Positions 7,401-8,495 of a stretch of DNA of 8,495 nucleotides are shown here, piece by piece. Within the stretch, counting starts at the first letter, position 1. Every line of letters starts with the position of its first letter. Under the pieces are notes generated by a model. The model was not told the DNA's origin. It did not search any database and worked only from the letters and a program-made list of their open reading frames with translations. Origin of the DNA: an uncultured Lachnospiraceae bacterium (GTDB lineage Bacteria; Bacillota; Clostridia; Lachnospirales; Lachnospiraceae). The position numbers and the translations under genes were made by a program. The stretch covers positions 1 through 8,495 of the forward strand of contig CAJTZH010000101.1 in assembly GCA_910584325.1 (NCBI GenBank), written 5' to 3'.

Positions 7401-8495
7401 GGAAATGTGTCTGCGTTCCGTCAGGAGAGAGATTTGTTAAAATGTCGTACCGTCAATGATTTTCATCATGCGCAGGATGCTTATTTGAATATTGTGGTGG
7501 GTAATACATATTTTGTAAAATTTACCCGGAACCCGTTCAATTTTATTGTGGATTACAGGAAGAATGAGAGCAAAAATAAATATCATCTGGGGAAAATGTT
7601 TCACTACACAGTGACGAGAAATGGAGAAATTGCATGGGCAGCAGATGACGGGAACGGTAATGCAGGTACAATAACGACAGTGCGGAAAGTAATGGCAAAA
7701 AACAGTCCGCTGATTACAAGAATGAATTTTGAGGCGCATGGGCAGATAGCGGACGCTACTTTGTACGGAGCAGAAACGGCTGCAGTTGAAAGTTATATTC
7801 CATTTAAGAGCGGTGATGACAGAATACAGGACGTAACCAAGTATGGCGGTTTCGGAAAAGTTAAAGGAGCTTATTTTTTCTTGGTGGAACATAAGAAAAA
7901 CGGGAAACGGATTCGTACATTGGAATCAATGCCGATATATTTAAAAGACAGACTGGAACATGACAGGGAGCTGTTGGAACAGTACTGTGTAGAAAAACTG
8001 CACTTGGACAGCCCTAATGTCAGAATGACGCGCATAAAAATACAATCATTGGTGCGTTGGAATGGGTATTTATGTTATCTGTCAGGGAAGTCAAATCAAC
8101 GTATAATTGTGTATAACGCAGTGCCGTTATGTTTGGTTCAGAAATGGAATAATTATGTAAAAAAATTGGAAAAGCCAGTTACAGGAGATTTGGTGGATAA
8201 CAGTATTTTTAAGGGAAAAAACATAGAGTTGTATAATATTTTATTGGAAAAGCACAATAACAGTATTTTTGCAAAGCGTCCTAACGGAGTTGGTGAAAAA
8301 TTATTACAAGGGAGAGAACAATTTGGAGAATTGACTCAGTTGGAGCAGGCAATAGTTTTGACGCAGATTCTTCAGTTAACGCAGTTGGCAAATTTGGGTG
8401 CGGATTTAAGCTTAATTGGCGGAGCGAAAAAGAGCGGAATGATGCTGATTAGTAAAAATGTATCGGAAACAGGCGAATTTGTTTTAATCAATCAA
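4473..8495 (+). CDS. cas9: Cas9 RNA-guided endonuclease, type II (probably II-A), 3' partial
   Basis: The frame is open for 1341 codons to the last base. Cas9 cuts both strands of target DNA under crRNA:tracrRNA guidance. Domains in order: RuvC-I (YLGLDLGTSSVGWAV, catalytic Asp11); Arg-rich bridge helix (~50-75, RVARRRRQR); REC lobe (~80-735, with HRGHFL at 155-160); RuvC-II (IFVEMPRE, Glu781); HNH (YDIDHIYPRHFVKDDS, with Asp862, His863 and Asn887); RuvC-III (FHHAQDAYLN, His999 and Asp1002); and the C-terminal PAM-interacting region (KYGGFGK at 1123). All nuclease residues are kept, so both cuts should be possible. It ends in VLINQ, just before the S-x-TG...RIDL tail usual in the family, so only about 15 residues are missing (total ~1355, in the II-A size range). 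TTA forms about half of its early leucine codons but only about two of forty in the methyltransferase gene, hinting at transfer. No strong promoter was found; TATTCT at 4437 is weak. csn2, cas1 and cas2 lie outside, so the subtype is not proven. Confidence 0.97.
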   Translation, partial: MDEKEYYLGLDLGTSSVGWAVTDKNYQLMRGKGKDLWGVRLFEEAQTAADRRTNRVARRRRQRETARIGLLKEYFADAIAQVDNSFFERLEESKYHFEDKKIQSRFSIFADKNYTDKEYYKEYPTIYHLRMELIRNKEAHDVRLVYLALLNMFKHRGHFLNAGLKADENSVSLSEGYEVLKNLASNNYDLSLPKDLEISKLEEILGKRDISRSAMAEETAQILTLNKSKNKREYEIVKGICGLTVSVNTLLDVKEFDETHKKVQISFRDAGYDEKIEEWASILDEQDMELIEAVKQVHDIGLLLNVMKGKQYLSEARIVDYEKHKRDLGLLKQIVKKYVPDEYNKLFREMEQGSYSAYVNSVNADEKKRRNVKERKQEDLYKTISSILKNVEDCEEKAYILNEIEKENCLPKQLTASNGVIPNQVHALEMKKILENAAGYLPFLNETDGSGLSVSERILQLFQFQIPYYVGPLNIQHQGKKEGHAWVVRKQKGKVFPWNLAEMVDLKETSEKFISGMVRRCTYLNGESAVPKNSLLYQKFCVLNELNNLKIRGEKPSVELKQQIFNELFMKGKKVTQKQLYEYLICCGQLEKGELDSISGIDKDFKNSLSSFGRFKGVFGDKLKLDSTMEMVENIIYWGTIYGNDKLFLKERIQERYPNEISQEQLKRILGFKFQDWGNLSKEFLELAGCDKRTGEILPLITMMWERNENLMELLSDKYTYRDELKNHTQETVRVLSEMQYEDLDELYFSSPVKRMVWQTIRILQELENVLGCGPKRIFVEMPREDGEKGKRTESRKKKLQELYKGCKVDERNWVNELEGYSDEKLRSKKLYLYYLQQGRCMYTGEPIEIGDLFNDNLYDIDHIYPRHFVKDDSIENNLVLVKKEKNAHKSDNYPIEDSIFRARHMWWKSLLTDDMQSKFITREKYNRLVCREKFSDEQLAGFIARQIVETRQGAKAVAHLFEELYPDADVVYVKAGNVSAFRQERDLLKCRTVNDFHHAQDAYLNIVVGNTYFVKFTRNPFNFIVDYRKNESKNKYHLGKMFHYTVTRNGEIAWAADDGNGNAGTITTVRKVMAKNSPLITRMNFEAHGQIADATLYGAETAAVESYIPFKSGDDRIQDVTKYGGFGKVKGAYFFLVEHKKNGKRIRTLESMPIYLKDRLEHDRELLEQYCVEKLHLDSPNVRMTRIKIQSLVRWNGYLCYLSGKSNQRIIVYNAVPLCLVQKWNNYVKKLEKPVTGDLVDNSIFKGKNIELYNILLEKHNNSIFAKRPNGVGEKLLQGREQFGELTQLEQAIVLTQILQLTQLANLGADLSLIGGAKKSGMMLISKNVSETGEFVLINQ

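Noticed and set aside
6083..7892. Several long minus-strand open frames inside cas9.
   Set aside because: They are shadows of the cas9 frame, with no ribosome binding sites and no recognisable protein features.
8200..8275. A short repeated ATAACAGTATTTTT occurring twice near the 3' end of cas9.
   Set aside because: Both copies encode NSIF-type peptides in frame. A 14-base repeat in AT-rich coding DNA is not enough to suggest an element.

Overview
This window looks like chromosomal DNA from a Gram-positive, low-to-mid GC Clostridia-type bacterium, most likely Lachnospiraceae or a relative. That is an inference from strong AGGAGG ribosome binding sites, a YhaM-like HD protein next to an RlmD/RlmCD-type methyltransferase, a Clostridia-style PAS-GAF-GGDEF protein, and a large type II Cas9. 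No 16S rRNA or other definitive marker is present.

Layout, left to right. (1) Bases 2-2123 hold two tightly packed plus-strand RNA-metabolism genes: the C-terminal part of an HD-domain 3'-5' exoribonuclease (YhaM-like, cut by the left edge) and, one base after its stop, a complete TRAM/[4Fe-4S]/SAM 23S rRNA m5U methyltransferase. (2) Bases 2124-2451 hold, on the minus strand, the decayed remains of a wall-anchored surface protein: a signal-peptide-like start, a beta-helix-like segment and a PNTGD sorting-signal-like tail lie in three different frames. (3) Bases 2638-4186 form a self-contained unit: an extended -10 promoter, a strong ribosome binding site, a 442-residue PAS-GAF-GGDEF protein and a rho-independent terminator. 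(4) From about 4260 to the right edge is the start of a type II CRISPR-Cas locus. It has a minus-strand tracrRNA gene (promoter TTGACA-17-TATAAA, antirepeat, nexus hairpin, further hairpin, terminator with T-tract), then the divergent cas9 gene, open for 1341 codons to the last base of the window.

How it works together: Cas9 carries all RuvC and HNH catalytic residues and would use the divergently transcribed tracrRNA to bind crRNA. The tracrRNA nexus closely matches the well-known S. pyogenes tracrRNA, and the antirepeat predicts the start of the CRISPR repeat, although no array, cas1, cas2 or csn2 lies in this window. The antisense tracrRNA upstream of a roughly 1355-residue Cas9 fits subtype II-A, but the subtype cannot be proven here. 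The Cas9 C-terminal segment lacks the arginine pair that reads NGG in S. pyogenes Cas9, so a different PAM is likely.
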